Assembly: GCA_030648225.1 (NCBI GenBank)
Contig: JAUSIA010000377.1
Location: 1 to 5,961, forward strand
Source: Ignavibacteria bacterium
GTDB lineage: Bacteria; Bacteroidota; Ignavibacteria; Ignavibacteriales; Ignavibacteriaceae
Direction: 5' to 3'
Length of the DNA stretch: 5,961 bases
This document shows, piece after piece, positions 1 to 5,961 of the stretch. The position numbers and the translations under genes are program-made. Below the pieces are notes generated by a model. It had not been told where the DNA came from. It did no database searches and worked only from the letters and a program-made list of their open reading frames with translations. Position 1 is the stretch's first letter, and every line of letters starts with the position of its first letter.

Positions 1-958
1 CAATGCTTTTTGTGAGTTCTGCCATTTCGGAATTCATGAAAATTTTAAGGATACTCCTTATGCAAAGCTGGAAGATTTTAAATCTAATGTAGAGCAGATA
101 AAAAAACTTGGTGCGAAGTTTATAGATCTTACAGGCGGCGAACCCCTTCTTCATAAAGAAATTCATTTGATGGCTGAGTTTGCAAAAAGTCTTAATCTGC
201 AGACAAGCATTACAACAAATGCATTATTGTATCCAAAGTTTGCTGAGCGGCTCGCAGGGAATATTGATCTTCTTCATTTCTCACTTGATTCTCCTGATGA
301 AGAAGAGCATAACAGGATAAGAAAAGTAAACTGCTACAAAAAAGTTTTTGAAAGCATTGAGATTGCAAAATCGTTGGGTGAGTTTCCTGATATTCTTTTC
401 ACAGTAACGAATGAAACTTATAAGCAGCTTCCAAGAATGCATGAAATAGCTGCTGAAAAAGATCTTGTGCTTATTGTGAATCCTGTTTTTTCTTACTGGG
501 GAAATCCTGGATTAAGTGATGAAGCAATTGATTACATTGAAGAATATACTGGCGGCAAGCTGAATATCTATACTAATAAAGGATTTTTAAAATTAAGAAA
601 GAATGGGGGGAATGATATAAATAATCCGAGTTGTAAAGCAGTAACAAGAGTAATTGTTATTTCTCCCTATAATGAAATTATTCTTCCTTGTTATCACTTT
701 GAAAGTGAAAAAATAAAAATAGACAGGCCGATCGCCGAGATCAGAAATTCCGAAAAGATAAAATATTTTAAACAGATGGAAGGACGTTTTGATTTTTGCA
801 AAGGCTGTACTGTTAACTGTTACTTTGAACCTTCATTTGCTTTCCCGACAAATCTATATGCAATCTCCAGCCTCACATCAAAGTTCAAGTATGGGTATAA
901 CAAGCTCATCAAGCAGAAATTTAAGAAGAAACTAATGTCTAATACGGAATCTGTTTAA
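1..958 (+). CDS. Radical SAM protein with C-terminal SPASM-like cysteines, 5' end missing
   Basis: This is the C-terminal 318 residues of a radical SAM enzyme; the frame is open from base 2 and ends at TAA 956-958. The first visible residues are NAFCEFCHFG. The CxxC (Cys codons 11-13 and 20-22) is the end of the CxxxCxxC motif that binds the SAM-cleaving 4Fe-4S cluster, and base 1 (c) fits the last base of the missing first Cys codon. LTGGEPLLH, at about 130-156, is the GGE motif that contacts SAM. Near the C-terminus lie Cys codons at 632 and 689, then CxxCxxxC at 797-820, resembling the auxiliary-cluster region of SPASM or twitch proteins. Such enzymes modify peptides or small molecules by radical chemistry; the substrate cannot be read here. 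An ATG at 167 lies inside the domain and is not the true start. The stop overlaps the next start by one base. The radical SAM call is firm, the subfamily is not. Confidence 0.93.
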   Translation, partial: NAFCEFCHFGIHENFKDTPYAKLEDFKSNVEQIKKLGAKFIDLTGGEPLLHKEIHLMAEFAKSLNLQTSITTNALLYPKFAERLAGNIDLLHFSLDSPDEEEHNRIRKVNCYKKVFESIEIAKSLGEFPDILFTVTNETYKQLPRMHEIAAEKDLVLIVNPVFSYWGNPGLSDEAIDYIEEYTGGKLNIYTNKGFLKLRKNGGNDINNPSCKAVTRVIVISPYNEIILPCYHFESEKIKIDRPIAEIRNSEKIKYFKQMEGRFDFCKGCTVNCYFEPSFAFPTNLYAISSLTSKFKYGYNKLIKQKFKKKLMSNTESV

Positions 959-1785
959 TGCACGCATTCTTCTTTTTACTTCTCATAATTTTCTTTTCAA
1001 ACATTACAAAATCACAAACTGAGAGTAATTGGTTTCCCTCAGGAATAAACATTCAACCATTTACTGCAAATTTCTTAGAACCAAAAGCAGGTTTCTCTTA
1101 TTTGCTGGGAAGAGAGGAGATCAGGCTTGATATTGGAACTTCTGCAGATATTTTTCTTCACAAATCAGAGAATAGATTTCTCTCCTTTGGTGCTGATCTT
1201 TTTACTTATACAAGATTGAGAGGAAGAAGCAGTTTTCATTTTCCTGTTGAAACAGTTGATTATTTATTCGGAATAAATTCAGGTTTTAAAATTGTTGATA
1301 ATGAAAGAGAATATGGTTTAAGATTTCGCTTCAGCCATATCAGTGCTCACCTTGTTGATGGTGCTTTTGACTCCCGTTTAAATGACTGGAGGAATAGAAG
1401 AAACCCCCGGACTTATAGCAGGGAGTTTTTGGAATTATTCCCTTACTATAGAATTAATGGTTTAAGATTTTACCTCGGCTTTACATATCTTGTACATGTA
1501 AATCCTGGTTTTGTTGGAAAGGGGATTTACCAGTTTGGCTTTGATTATTTTGCAGATAAACTTATTGCTGATATTGCCACGCCGTTTATAGCTTATGATT
1601 TCAAGATTATGGAGATTGATAAATTTTTTGGGAATAATATTATTGAAGCAGGAATTAAGTTTGGAAATTATAATTCAAAAGGAGTGAGTCTTATCTTAGC
1701 ATATTATTCAGGTAAAAGTATCCATGGTGAATATTTTAATTTAAATGAGAGTTATACAACACTTGGAATTAATGTAGACCTTTAA
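958..1785 (+). CDS. DUF1207-like outer-membrane beta-barrel protein
   Basis: This 275-residue protein has a hydrophobic N-terminal signal (residues 1-20, ending near TKSQ), so it is exported. The rest alternates aromatic and polar residues in short strands and has no internal transmembrane helix, as expected for an outer-membrane barrel. Several stretches match what I remember of the DUF1207 family: an early WFPSG (25-29) with a nearby EPKAGFSY, RFRFSHISAHLVDG (122-135), YSREFLELFPYYR (153-165), and a C-terminal YYSGKSIHGEYF (249-260). No biochemical function is established for that family. The start ATG shares its A with the stop of the radical SAM gene and has no Shine-Dalgarno site, so translation is probably coupled. 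It joins the downstream protease gene in the same way. Export and barrel form are likely; the family name rests on recalled motifs and needs a profile search. Confidence 0.72.
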   Translation: MHAFFFLLLIIFFSNITKSQTESNWFPSGINIQPFTANFLEPKAGFSYLLGREEIRLDIGTSADIFLHKSENRFLSFGADLFTYTRLRGRSSFHFPVETVDYLFGINSGFKIVDNEREYGLRFRFSHISAHLVDGAFDSRLNDWRNRRNPRTYSREFLELFPYYRINGLRFYLGFTYLVHVNPGFVGKGIYQFGFDYFADKLIADIATPFIAYDFKIMEIDKFFGNNIIEAGIKFGNYNSKGVSLILAYYSGKSIHGEYFNLNESYTTLGINVDL

Positions 1786-2789
1786 TGAATGAATTAGAAC
1801 AACCGGAAGAGCAGCCGCAGCCCAAAAGATATAAAAGAGAAAAGAAAAATTATCTTCTTCATATAGGATTATTCCTTATTACTTTCTTTACAACAACCAT
1901 TGCTGGTGCTCAATGGATAACCGGAACTCCCGGTCCATATGAACTTGAATTTCTTCTTGAAGGGTTGCCATACTCTTTTTCAATTTTATTTATTATTACC
2001 TGCCATGAGTTCGGGCATTATTTTGCAGCTATGTATCACAGGGTTAGAGCAACACTCCCATATTACATTCCATTTCCACCTGTTCCATTTTTTATAAACT
2101 TCGGAACAATGGGTGCAGTGATAAGAACAAAATCTCCTGTGCCTACAAAAAAAGCAATGTTTGATATTGGTATTGCAGGACCGATTGCAGGTTTTGTTGC
2201 GTGCTTGATAATTCTTATTTATGGTTTCTTAAATGTTCCACCTGTTGATTACCTGCTTTCAATTCATCCGGATTATTTTTCTCCAGGTTACGGTGAAGGC
2301 GGGTTAAATCTTGTCTTTGGCGATACATTGTTGTTCTCGTTTTTTAGATGGATTTTTGTTGATGCCAACCAATTCTTCCCGCCAATGTCTGAAATTTATC
2401 ACTACCCTTATCTTTGTGTCGGTTGGTTTGGACTCTTTATTACAGCTATGAACATGATCCCGATTGGACAATTAGACGGAGGGCATATCGGCTATACAAT
2501 GTTTGGAAAGGAAACCCATTTTAAAATTGCAGTTATATGTTTTTCCATTCTGTTTATATTAGGAATAACAGGTATCATTGAATCAAGTTTTGATTTAAAT
2601 ATTGGAATCGGATGGTCAGGCTGGCTTTTCTGGTCTTTGATATTATACTTTATAATAAAGATAGAACATCCTCCGATTCATGATGATTCTGAACTTGATT
2701 TTAAAAGACAGGTTCTTGGTTACATAAGTTTTTTTATACTATTAATTTCTTTTTCGCCCAATCCTTTTTTATTAACTATCCCCGGATGA
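1785..2789 (+). CDS. Site-2 protease family (M50) intramembrane zinc metalloprotease
   Basis: This 334-residue polytopic membrane protein has the M50 zinc site. HEFGH (residues 74-78) supplies two His ligands and the catalytic Glu75, inside a hydrophobic segment (about 62-82). NMIPIGQLDGGH (223-234) supplies the third ligand, Asp231. A short charged cytoplasmic-looking N-terminus (1-22, rich in E, P, K and R) precedes the first membrane segment. Further hydrophobic segments lie near 25-44, 127-150, 208-227, 246-264, 278-292 and 311-329. LPYYIPFPPVPFF followed by FGTMGAVI and DIGIAGPIAGF resembles the EGY-like/cyanobacterial branch of the family rather than RseP, and no PDZ or CBS domain is visible. 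Site-2 proteases cut transmembrane segments of regulators or leftover signal peptides; the substrate here is unknown. The start overlaps the upstream stop (TAATG) and lacks a Shine-Dalgarno site. All catalytic residues are present, so it should be active. Confidence 0.95.
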   Translation: MNELEQPEEQPQPKRYKREKKNYLLHIGLFLITFFTTTIAGAQWITGTPGPYELEFLLEGLPYSFSILFIITCHEFGHYFAAMYHRVRATLPYYIPFPPVPFFINFGTMGAVIRTKSPVPTKKAMFDIGIAGPIAGFVACLIILIYGFLNVPPVDYLLSIHPDYFSPGYGEGGLNLVFGDTLLFSFFRWIFVDANQFFPPMSEIYHYPYLCVGWFGLFITAMNMIPIGQLDGGHIGYTMFGKETHFKIAVICFSILFILGITGIIESSFDLNIGIGWSGWLFWSLILYFIIKIEHPPIHDDSELDFKRQVLGYISFFILLISFSPNPFLLTIPG

Positions 2790-2845
2790 ATCAGGGTTCA
2801 AATTTTACCTTTTTAAAAGAATTTATTTGAGATTAAATTAAATCT

Positions 2846-3643
2846 ATGCGAAAATTTTTTGTTGCAATTCTGCTCTTCGCAATCTTACCCGGCTGCGAAA
2901 AAGATTTTGATGAGATAATAGATGTTTCAACAGCCACATATCAAGTAATAGGCACAAGCTCTTTTAATTCGTTCAGATATGTAGTAGGGGATTCTTCCAT
3001 TACTATTTTTCTTACCTTAAATTCATCAGCAAACATACGCTCTGTTTTTTGTGATATTATTGCTTCAGATGGTAATAAACTTAACGCTAACCCTGTTTTA
3101 CTTTTAGACAATGGCAACACTGCGAATGGAGATCTAACTGCAGGAGATAACAGCTTTACAAATCTTTTTTCTCTAAGCCAGCAAAATCCAATCGGCAATT
3201 ATAAAATAAATTTTTACGTAAATGATAATCGTGGTGTAACTAAGCTGGCAGCTATTCAGCAGTTTACTTATGATAATGGACAAAATAATGTTGCACCGGT
3301 AATTTCAAATTTGGCAGCACCAGATACTGTTTCAATTGGAACAGATACAACATTTATTTTAATAACTATTAATGCTGATGATCCAAATGGATTAAATGAT
3401 ATTGAATTTGTATTCTTTAATTCCTTCATTCCCCCAAATGGTAATCCCTCTAGCCAAAATCCAATAGGAATGTATGATGATGGCACAAATGGAGATCAAA
3501 CTGGTGATGATGGAATATTTTCTCGTATTGTTATACTTCCTCCAACAGGTGTTACTCTTGGAACATACAGATGGGAATTTCAAGCAAAAGATAGAGGAGG
3601 TTTATTGAGTAACCAAATAATACATTATGTTGAAGTACAATAA
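2846..3643 (+). CDS. Lipoprotein with two Ig-like modules and acidic D-rich loops
   Basis: This 265-residue protein begins with a lipoprotein signal peptide: MRK, a hydrophobic core, then the lipobox LPGC with Cys17 as the lipidated residue. CEKDFDE follows; acidic residues just after the Cys recall the surface-export signal of Bacteroidota lipoproteins, so it may face outward. The body looks like two tandem beta-sandwich modules (about 30-142 and 148-265). Each carries a similar loop, LDNGNTANGDLTAGDNSF (87-104) and YDDGTNGDQTGDDGIF (210-225), followed by a hydrophobic strand and a (I/L)GxY(K/R) turn. The pattern DxG...GDxxxGD.x(F) is common in secreted repeat proteins and suggests calcium binding, which is inferred. 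No enzyme motif is seen. The start has no Shine-Dalgarno site but follows an A/T-rich leader, usual for this group. A 56-base gap separates it from the protease gene. Function unknown. Confidence 0.85.
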   Translation: MRKFFVAILLFAILPGCEKDFDEIIDVSTATYQVIGTSSFNSFRYVVGDSSITIFLTLNSSANIRSVFCDIIASDGNKLNANPVLLLDNGNTANGDLTAGDNSFTNLFSLSQQNPIGNYKINFYVNDNRGVTKLAAIQQFTYDNGQNNVAPVISNLAAPDTVSIGTDTTFILITINADDPNGLNDIEFVFFNSFIPPNGNPSSQNPIGMYDDGTNGDQTGDDGIFSRIVILPPTGVTLGTYRWEFQAKDRGGLLSNQIIHYVEVQ

Positions 3644-3673
3644 AAAAGATAAATACTTAGTAATCAATTTTTA

Positions 3674-3694
3674 TGGGAGCAAAATATGCTCTCA
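3674..3694 (+). terminator. Intergenic hairpin, possible weak terminator
   Basis: TGGGAGCA (3674-3681) pairs with TGCTCTCA (3687-3694) across a five-base loop, giving eight base pairs with one G-U. It sits 30 bases after the lipoprotein stop and 41 bases before the start of the next gene, where a terminator would be expected. The following bases are A-rich with no T run, so it is not a classic intrinsic terminator on this strand. It could instead stabilise the 3' end of the upstream message. Confidence 0.4.
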
Positions 3695-3725
3695 AAATAA
3701 AATAAATCTATCAACAACATAAAAT

Positions 3726-3730
3726 GGAGG
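3726..3730 (+). promoter_or_regulatory. Shine-Dalgarno site GGAGG fixing the start at 3736
   Basis: A perfect GGAGG lies five bases before ATG 3736. An in-frame ATG at 3724 overlaps this site and would add only MEVR before the signal peptide. The spacing and the clean signal peptide from 3736 favour the later start. The site stands out because the three upstream genes whose starts are visible (958, 1785, 2846) have no such sequence. Confidence 0.75.
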
Positions 3731-4272
3731 TTCGTATGTTTCGATTATTTACAACATTCGTTTTCATTTTTCTTTTCACTGTTTCTGATATCTATCCGGG
3801 CTGGGTAGCTGGAAGAGTTTTTTACAGGTATATTGGTGGAATTCCTCCCCAATATCTTTACTCATGTAATTGGGGTGTGCCGACATCAAATTATGCAGGG
3901 ACTATATTTCTAGAAGGATCGCAAGGGGTTTCTAGTGCGAATATTAATAAGAATTGTAGTCAAACTCAATACTATTTTCAAAAGTCCTATAATATTACGG
4001 GATATACTTTATATGCTTACGCATTTCGGTATATCTCTCCAGGTGTTTATGAAGAACATGCCGGAACTATGACTGTTACTTCTAATGGAGGATACCAGGA
4101 TTTTTATCTGGATAATTATGATAATATTACTGTTCAAAATTTAACTGCCAAAACACCATCTGGGCCTTTCGGTGGTCCGCCTGATCGTATTTATTTACAA
4201 TGGCAAATTTCTTTTTCACAATCTATTAATAGGTTTTATATTGAAAGAAGAGTAAATGGCGGCACGTGGTCT

Positions 4273-4275
4273 TAA
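4273..4275 (+). other. Premature TAA inside the fibronectin III domain
   Basis: The codon is TAA between TCT (Ser) and ATT (Ile), with the same frame open before and after. One C-to-T change from CAA (Gln) would create it; GAA and AAA are other single-base sources. The same TAA ends the genes at 956-958, 1783-1785, 3641-3643 and 4984-4986, so it is a normal stop in this genome and not a reassigned codon. Confidence 0.85.
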
Positions 4276-4722
4276 ATTGCAGGAATGAATGCTAACCAAT
4301 TATATTATACCGATTTTTCTGTGACAATTGGTAATAACTATGAATATCGTGTCAGAGCTGCATTGGCAATGCCCGATTTTTCTCATTATATATATACTGG
4401 ATATGCCCAATCGCCAATAGTGGGTTTTGTTGAAGATGCATGGATTAGTGGACCATCATCAGTAACCGCGTACCAATATCACACCTGGACTGGAAATCCT
4501 TCAGGAGGTCAGTATGAATGGCGGTATAAATACATAAATCAGCAGAATTGGTCAAATGTTATAGGTACAAGTAATCAGTTAACATTTAAACCTTCTCAAA
4601 ATTTTTCTTTGCAATTAAAAGTAACCTTTGGCGTAGTATCACAATATGAAGAAAAACCTGTAACTGTAATATTTGAAGCTGAGGATGATGATAGAATAGA
4701 ATCTTTTTTGTCTGAAGTGCCA

Positions 4723-4983
4723 AATGAATACCAATTATATCAAAATTTCCCAAATCCATTTAACCCTTCTACTAAAATTCAATTCTATCTACCAGAAGAT
4801 AATTATGTAAGGATTAAACTATTTGATCTTCTTGGCAGAGAGATTTCTATAATTACAGATGGAGTTTTGGATCAAGGGTTTCATTCTGTGGAATTCAGTT
4901 CAGAAAATCTCTCTTCGGGTGTTTATTTATATAAAATGGAAGCCGGTAATAAAATCTTTACAAGAAAAATGATTGTAAATAAA
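4723..4983 (+). other. T9SS C-terminal sorting domain (type A, Por-secretion tail)
   Basis: These 87 codons encode the C-terminal signal that directs proteins through the type IX secretion machinery across the outer membrane, where it is normally cleaved. The conserved blocks are YQNFPNPFNPSTKIQF at the start, VRIKLFDLLGREI in the middle, and GVYLYKMEAGNKIFTRKMIVNK at the end (here split as GVYLYKMEAG and TRKMIVNK). The NPFNPST form is typical of Ignavibacteria. It belongs to the interrupted gene; a complete protein would need read-through or repair of the stop to carry both this tail and the signal peptide. Confidence 0.95.
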
Positions 4984-4994
4984 TAAAGTTTATG

Positions 4995-5003
4995 AAAGGT
5001 GGG
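4995..5003 (+). promoter_or_regulatory. Ribosome binding site for the TTG-started propeller gene
   Basis: AAAGGTGGG lies just upstream of TTG 5009. The AAAGG part matches the Shine-Dalgarno consensus and ends nine bases before the start. It decides the start, because no in-frame ATG occurs after the in-frame stop at 4976-4978, and TTG 5009 opens directly onto a signal peptide. Confidence 0.6.
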
Positions 5004-5087
5004 CATTTTTGTTTTATAATTTAAGTTTTCTGTCTTTTATTCTTGCACTTTTTCAAGTTAATATTTATTCGCAAATATTGCCCACCT
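4997..5087 (+). repeat. 9-bp perfect inverted repeat covering the ribosome binding site
   Basis: AGGTGGGCA (4997-5005) is the exact reverse complement of TGCCCACCT (5079-5087), with 73 bases between. The left arm overlaps the ribosome binding site of the gene starting at 5009 and the right arm lies in its codons 24-27. If the arms pair in the message, the ribosome site would be hidden. The pairing is seen in the sequence; a regulatory role is inference. Confidence 0.5.
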
Positions 5088-5961
5088 CTTTTGATATCAA
5101 TGATGAAAAAATTTTTAAAGCAAGTTCAGGAAATCCTTCAAGTAATAGTGTTACTGCCATCATTACTGTTGGCGATACAGTCTGGCTCGGAACTAGTCGA
5201 GGAGTAAGTGTTTCTTTTGACAGAGGTGAAAACTGGACTAATTTCTATGGCACCGCTCCTTTTGGAGAAGATGGAATTACTGCTATTGGTTATGATAAAT
5301 ATAATGGAATATTATGGGCTGCTACAGTAACTACTGTTGATGCACCCGGCGGAGGAACAATTCCAAAAGGAACAGGATTAAAATATACGACTGATAATGG
5401 ATTAACCTGGTCTGCGGTCCCACAACCGATTGATAATCCAAATGATTCTACCCAGGTATATGGAGTAAATATTTTAAGAGTTCTTCCGGTTACAGTTGCA
5501 GAACAAAACGTAACTTATGATATTGCATTTACACCGAATACTGTTTGGATTACATCTTTTGCGAGTGGAACAAGAAAAAGTACAGATATGGGACAAACAT
5601 GGCAGAGGGTTATACTGCCAACCGATAGTTTAAATTCTATATCACCAACAGATACATTAACCGGAATAAACTTATGTATTTCACCAGCAGCAGGGAGTTT
5701 TTGTGGTCATGAGGGTTGGCTTAATTACAGGGCATTTTCCGTTATTTCAACTAATGATTCAACTCTTTATGTTGGTACGGCTGATGGTATAAATAAATCA
5801 ACTGATAATGGAACTAGTTGGGTGAAGTTTAATCATCAGAATCAGGTTAACTCAATTAGTGGAAATTTTGTTGTTGCACTTGGCCACGATTCAACACAAA
5901 GTGATGATGAAATTTGGGCTGCAACCTGGCGAGCGCAAGGGCTTGGTGAATTTACTGCTGT
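5009..5961 (+). CDS. Secreted BNR/Asp-box beta-propeller protein, TTG start, 3' end missing
   Basis: The first 317 residues of a larger protein are visible. The likely start is TTG 5009, giving MFYNLSFLSFILALF, a signal peptide ending near IYSQ (residues 19-22). No in-frame ATG exists between the upstream stop (4976-4978) and this point. Four Asp-box motifs (S/T-x-D-x-G-x-x-W) follow: SFDRGENW 69-76, TTDNGLTW 127-134, STDMGQTW 191-198 and STDNGTSW 264-271. Each comes after a strand such as VWLGTSRG, VWITSF or LYVGTADG, and another strand (EIWAATW) begins near the window end. This is the blade pattern of sialidase- or sortilin-like propellers; no sialidase catalytic set can be seen, so binding or structural use is as likely. 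Spacing of 58 to 73 residues fits one blade each. It lies 22 bases after the interrupted T9SS gene, probably in the same transcript, and may end in a sorting tail beyond the window. Confidence 0.85.
   Translation, partial: MFYNLSFLSFILALFQVNIYSQILPTSFDINDEKIFKASSGNPSSNSVTAIITVGDTVWLGTSRGVSVSFDRGENWTNFYGTAPFGEDGITAIGYDKYNGILWAATVTTVDAPGGGTIPKGTGLKYTTDNGLTWSAVPQPIDNPNDSTQVYGVNILRVLPVTVAEQNVTYDIAFTPNTVWITSFASGTRKSTDMGQTWQRVILPTDSLNSISPTDTLTGINLCISPAAGSFCGHEGWLNYRAFSVISTNDSTLYVGTADGINKSTDNGTSWVKFNHQNQVNSISGNFVVALGHDSTQSDDEIWAATWRAQGLGEFTA

Larger units (their letters stand above)
3736..4986 (+). pseudogene. T9SS-secreted FN3/Ig-like protein gene interrupted by one in-frame TAA
   Basis: Read through the TAA at 4273-4275, this is one 416-codon frame. 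It has a signal peptide (about 1-21), an unrecognised beta-rich domain (about 22-125, with Cys44 and Cys74), a fibronectin III domain (about 134-213), an Ig-like domain (about 235-313) and a T9SS type A sorting domain (330-416: YQNFPNPFNPSTKIQF, LFDLLGREI, SSGVYLYKM, KMIVNK). The stop replaces codon 180 between GGTWS and IAGM; FN3 domains often read GGTWSQIA there, so CAA to TAA would explain it. The frame is kept on both sides, and the fragments have complementary halves of one domain. The first fragment (179 residues) would be exported to the periplasm but lack the sorting tail; the second lacks a signal peptide and a usable ribosome site. An intact protein would go to the cell surface or outside. 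A recent nonsense mutation or a base-call error is likeliest. The sorting tail is certain; the binding role is inferred. Confidence 0.85.

Noticed and set aside
2822..2829. TTTATTTG resembling the Bacteroidota -7 element TAnnTTTG
   Set aside because: It has one mismatch at a key base, no convincing -33 TTTG partner, and lies only 16 bases before the lipoprotein start.
2941..3198. Open frame of 85 codons on the - strand
   Set aside because: It lies wholly inside the lipoprotein gene, opposite a well-supported signal peptide and repeat pattern, and its protein shows no recognisable motif.
3268..3583. Two overlapping - strand open frames (3268-3486 and 3392-3583)
   Set aside because: Both are antisense to the second module of the lipoprotein, have no ribosome site or family resemblance, and are explained as shadows of the coding strand.
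3724..3735. Start of the T9SS gene at ATG 3724
   Set aside because: This ATG overlaps the GGAGG site that serves ATG 3736 and would only add four residues before a good signal peptide.
4273..4275. Reassigned stop codon or selenocysteine-like recoding
   Set aside because: TAA ends several neighbouring genes normally, and TAA is not used for selenocysteine or pyrrolysine.
4285..4986. Independent gene starting at ATG 4285
   Set aside because: The frame is continuous with the upstream part, the ATG falls inside a fibronectin domain, the AGGA before it touches the ATG with no spacing, and there is no signal peptide although a T9SS tail is present.
5015..5020. TATAAT matching a -10 promoter element
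   Set aside because: It is inside the signal-peptide codons of the propeller gene, has no matching upstream element at the right distance, and such matches are expected by chance in AT-rich DNA.
4992..5024. Ten-codon upstream frame ATG to TAA overlapping the TTG start
   Set aside because: The ATG sits on the ribosome site itself and has no site of its own; a leader-peptide role cannot be excluded but nothing supports it.

Overview
The window is AT-rich and every supported gene lies on the + strand. It suggests a Gram-negative bacterium of the Bacteroidota/Chlorobi side, most likely Ignavibacteria or a close relative. The best evidence is a C-terminal type IX secretion (T9SS) sorting domain at 4723-4983, with the hallmark YQNFPNPFNPSTKIQF stretch that is very common in Ignavibacteria and related candidate phyla. 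Supporting signs are a DUF1207-like outer-membrane protein, a lipoprotein with an acidic tail after its lipidated cysteine, and several starts without a Shine-Dalgarno site. This placement is inferred from protein style, not from a marker gene.

Left part (1-2789): three genes are chained by TAATG junctions, where the A of the stop is the A of the next start. They are a radical SAM enzyme cut off by the window edge, a DUF1207-like outer-membrane barrel protein, and a multi-pass site-2 (M50) intramembrane metalloprotease. The junctions imply one transcript and translational coupling. The shared job of the three is not known.

Middle (2790-3735): after a 56-base gap comes a lipoprotein with two Ig-like modules, each carrying an acidic D-rich loop. 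An 80-base gap follows, containing an 8-bp hairpin that may be a weak terminator. A strong GGAGG site then sets the start of the next gene at 3736.

Right part (3736-5961): two secreted-protein genes lie 22 bases apart. The first has a signal peptide, an unrecognised N-terminal domain, a fibronectin III domain, an Ig-like domain and a T9SS sorting tail, but one in-frame TAA at 4273-4275 cuts it in the middle of the fibronectin domain. The second starts at a TTG (5009), has a signal peptide and at least four Asp-box (BNR) repeats of a beta-propeller, and runs off the end of the window. Its ribosome binding site is one arm of a perfect 9-bp inverted repeat whose other arm lies inside the early coding region.

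I found no RNA gene, CRISPR array, insertion sequence or phage gene. Nothing here clearly amounts to a new system. The most useful points are the single-codon interruption, the non-ATG propeller gene with its possible RBS-masking structure, and the coupled radical SAM / barrel / protease operon.
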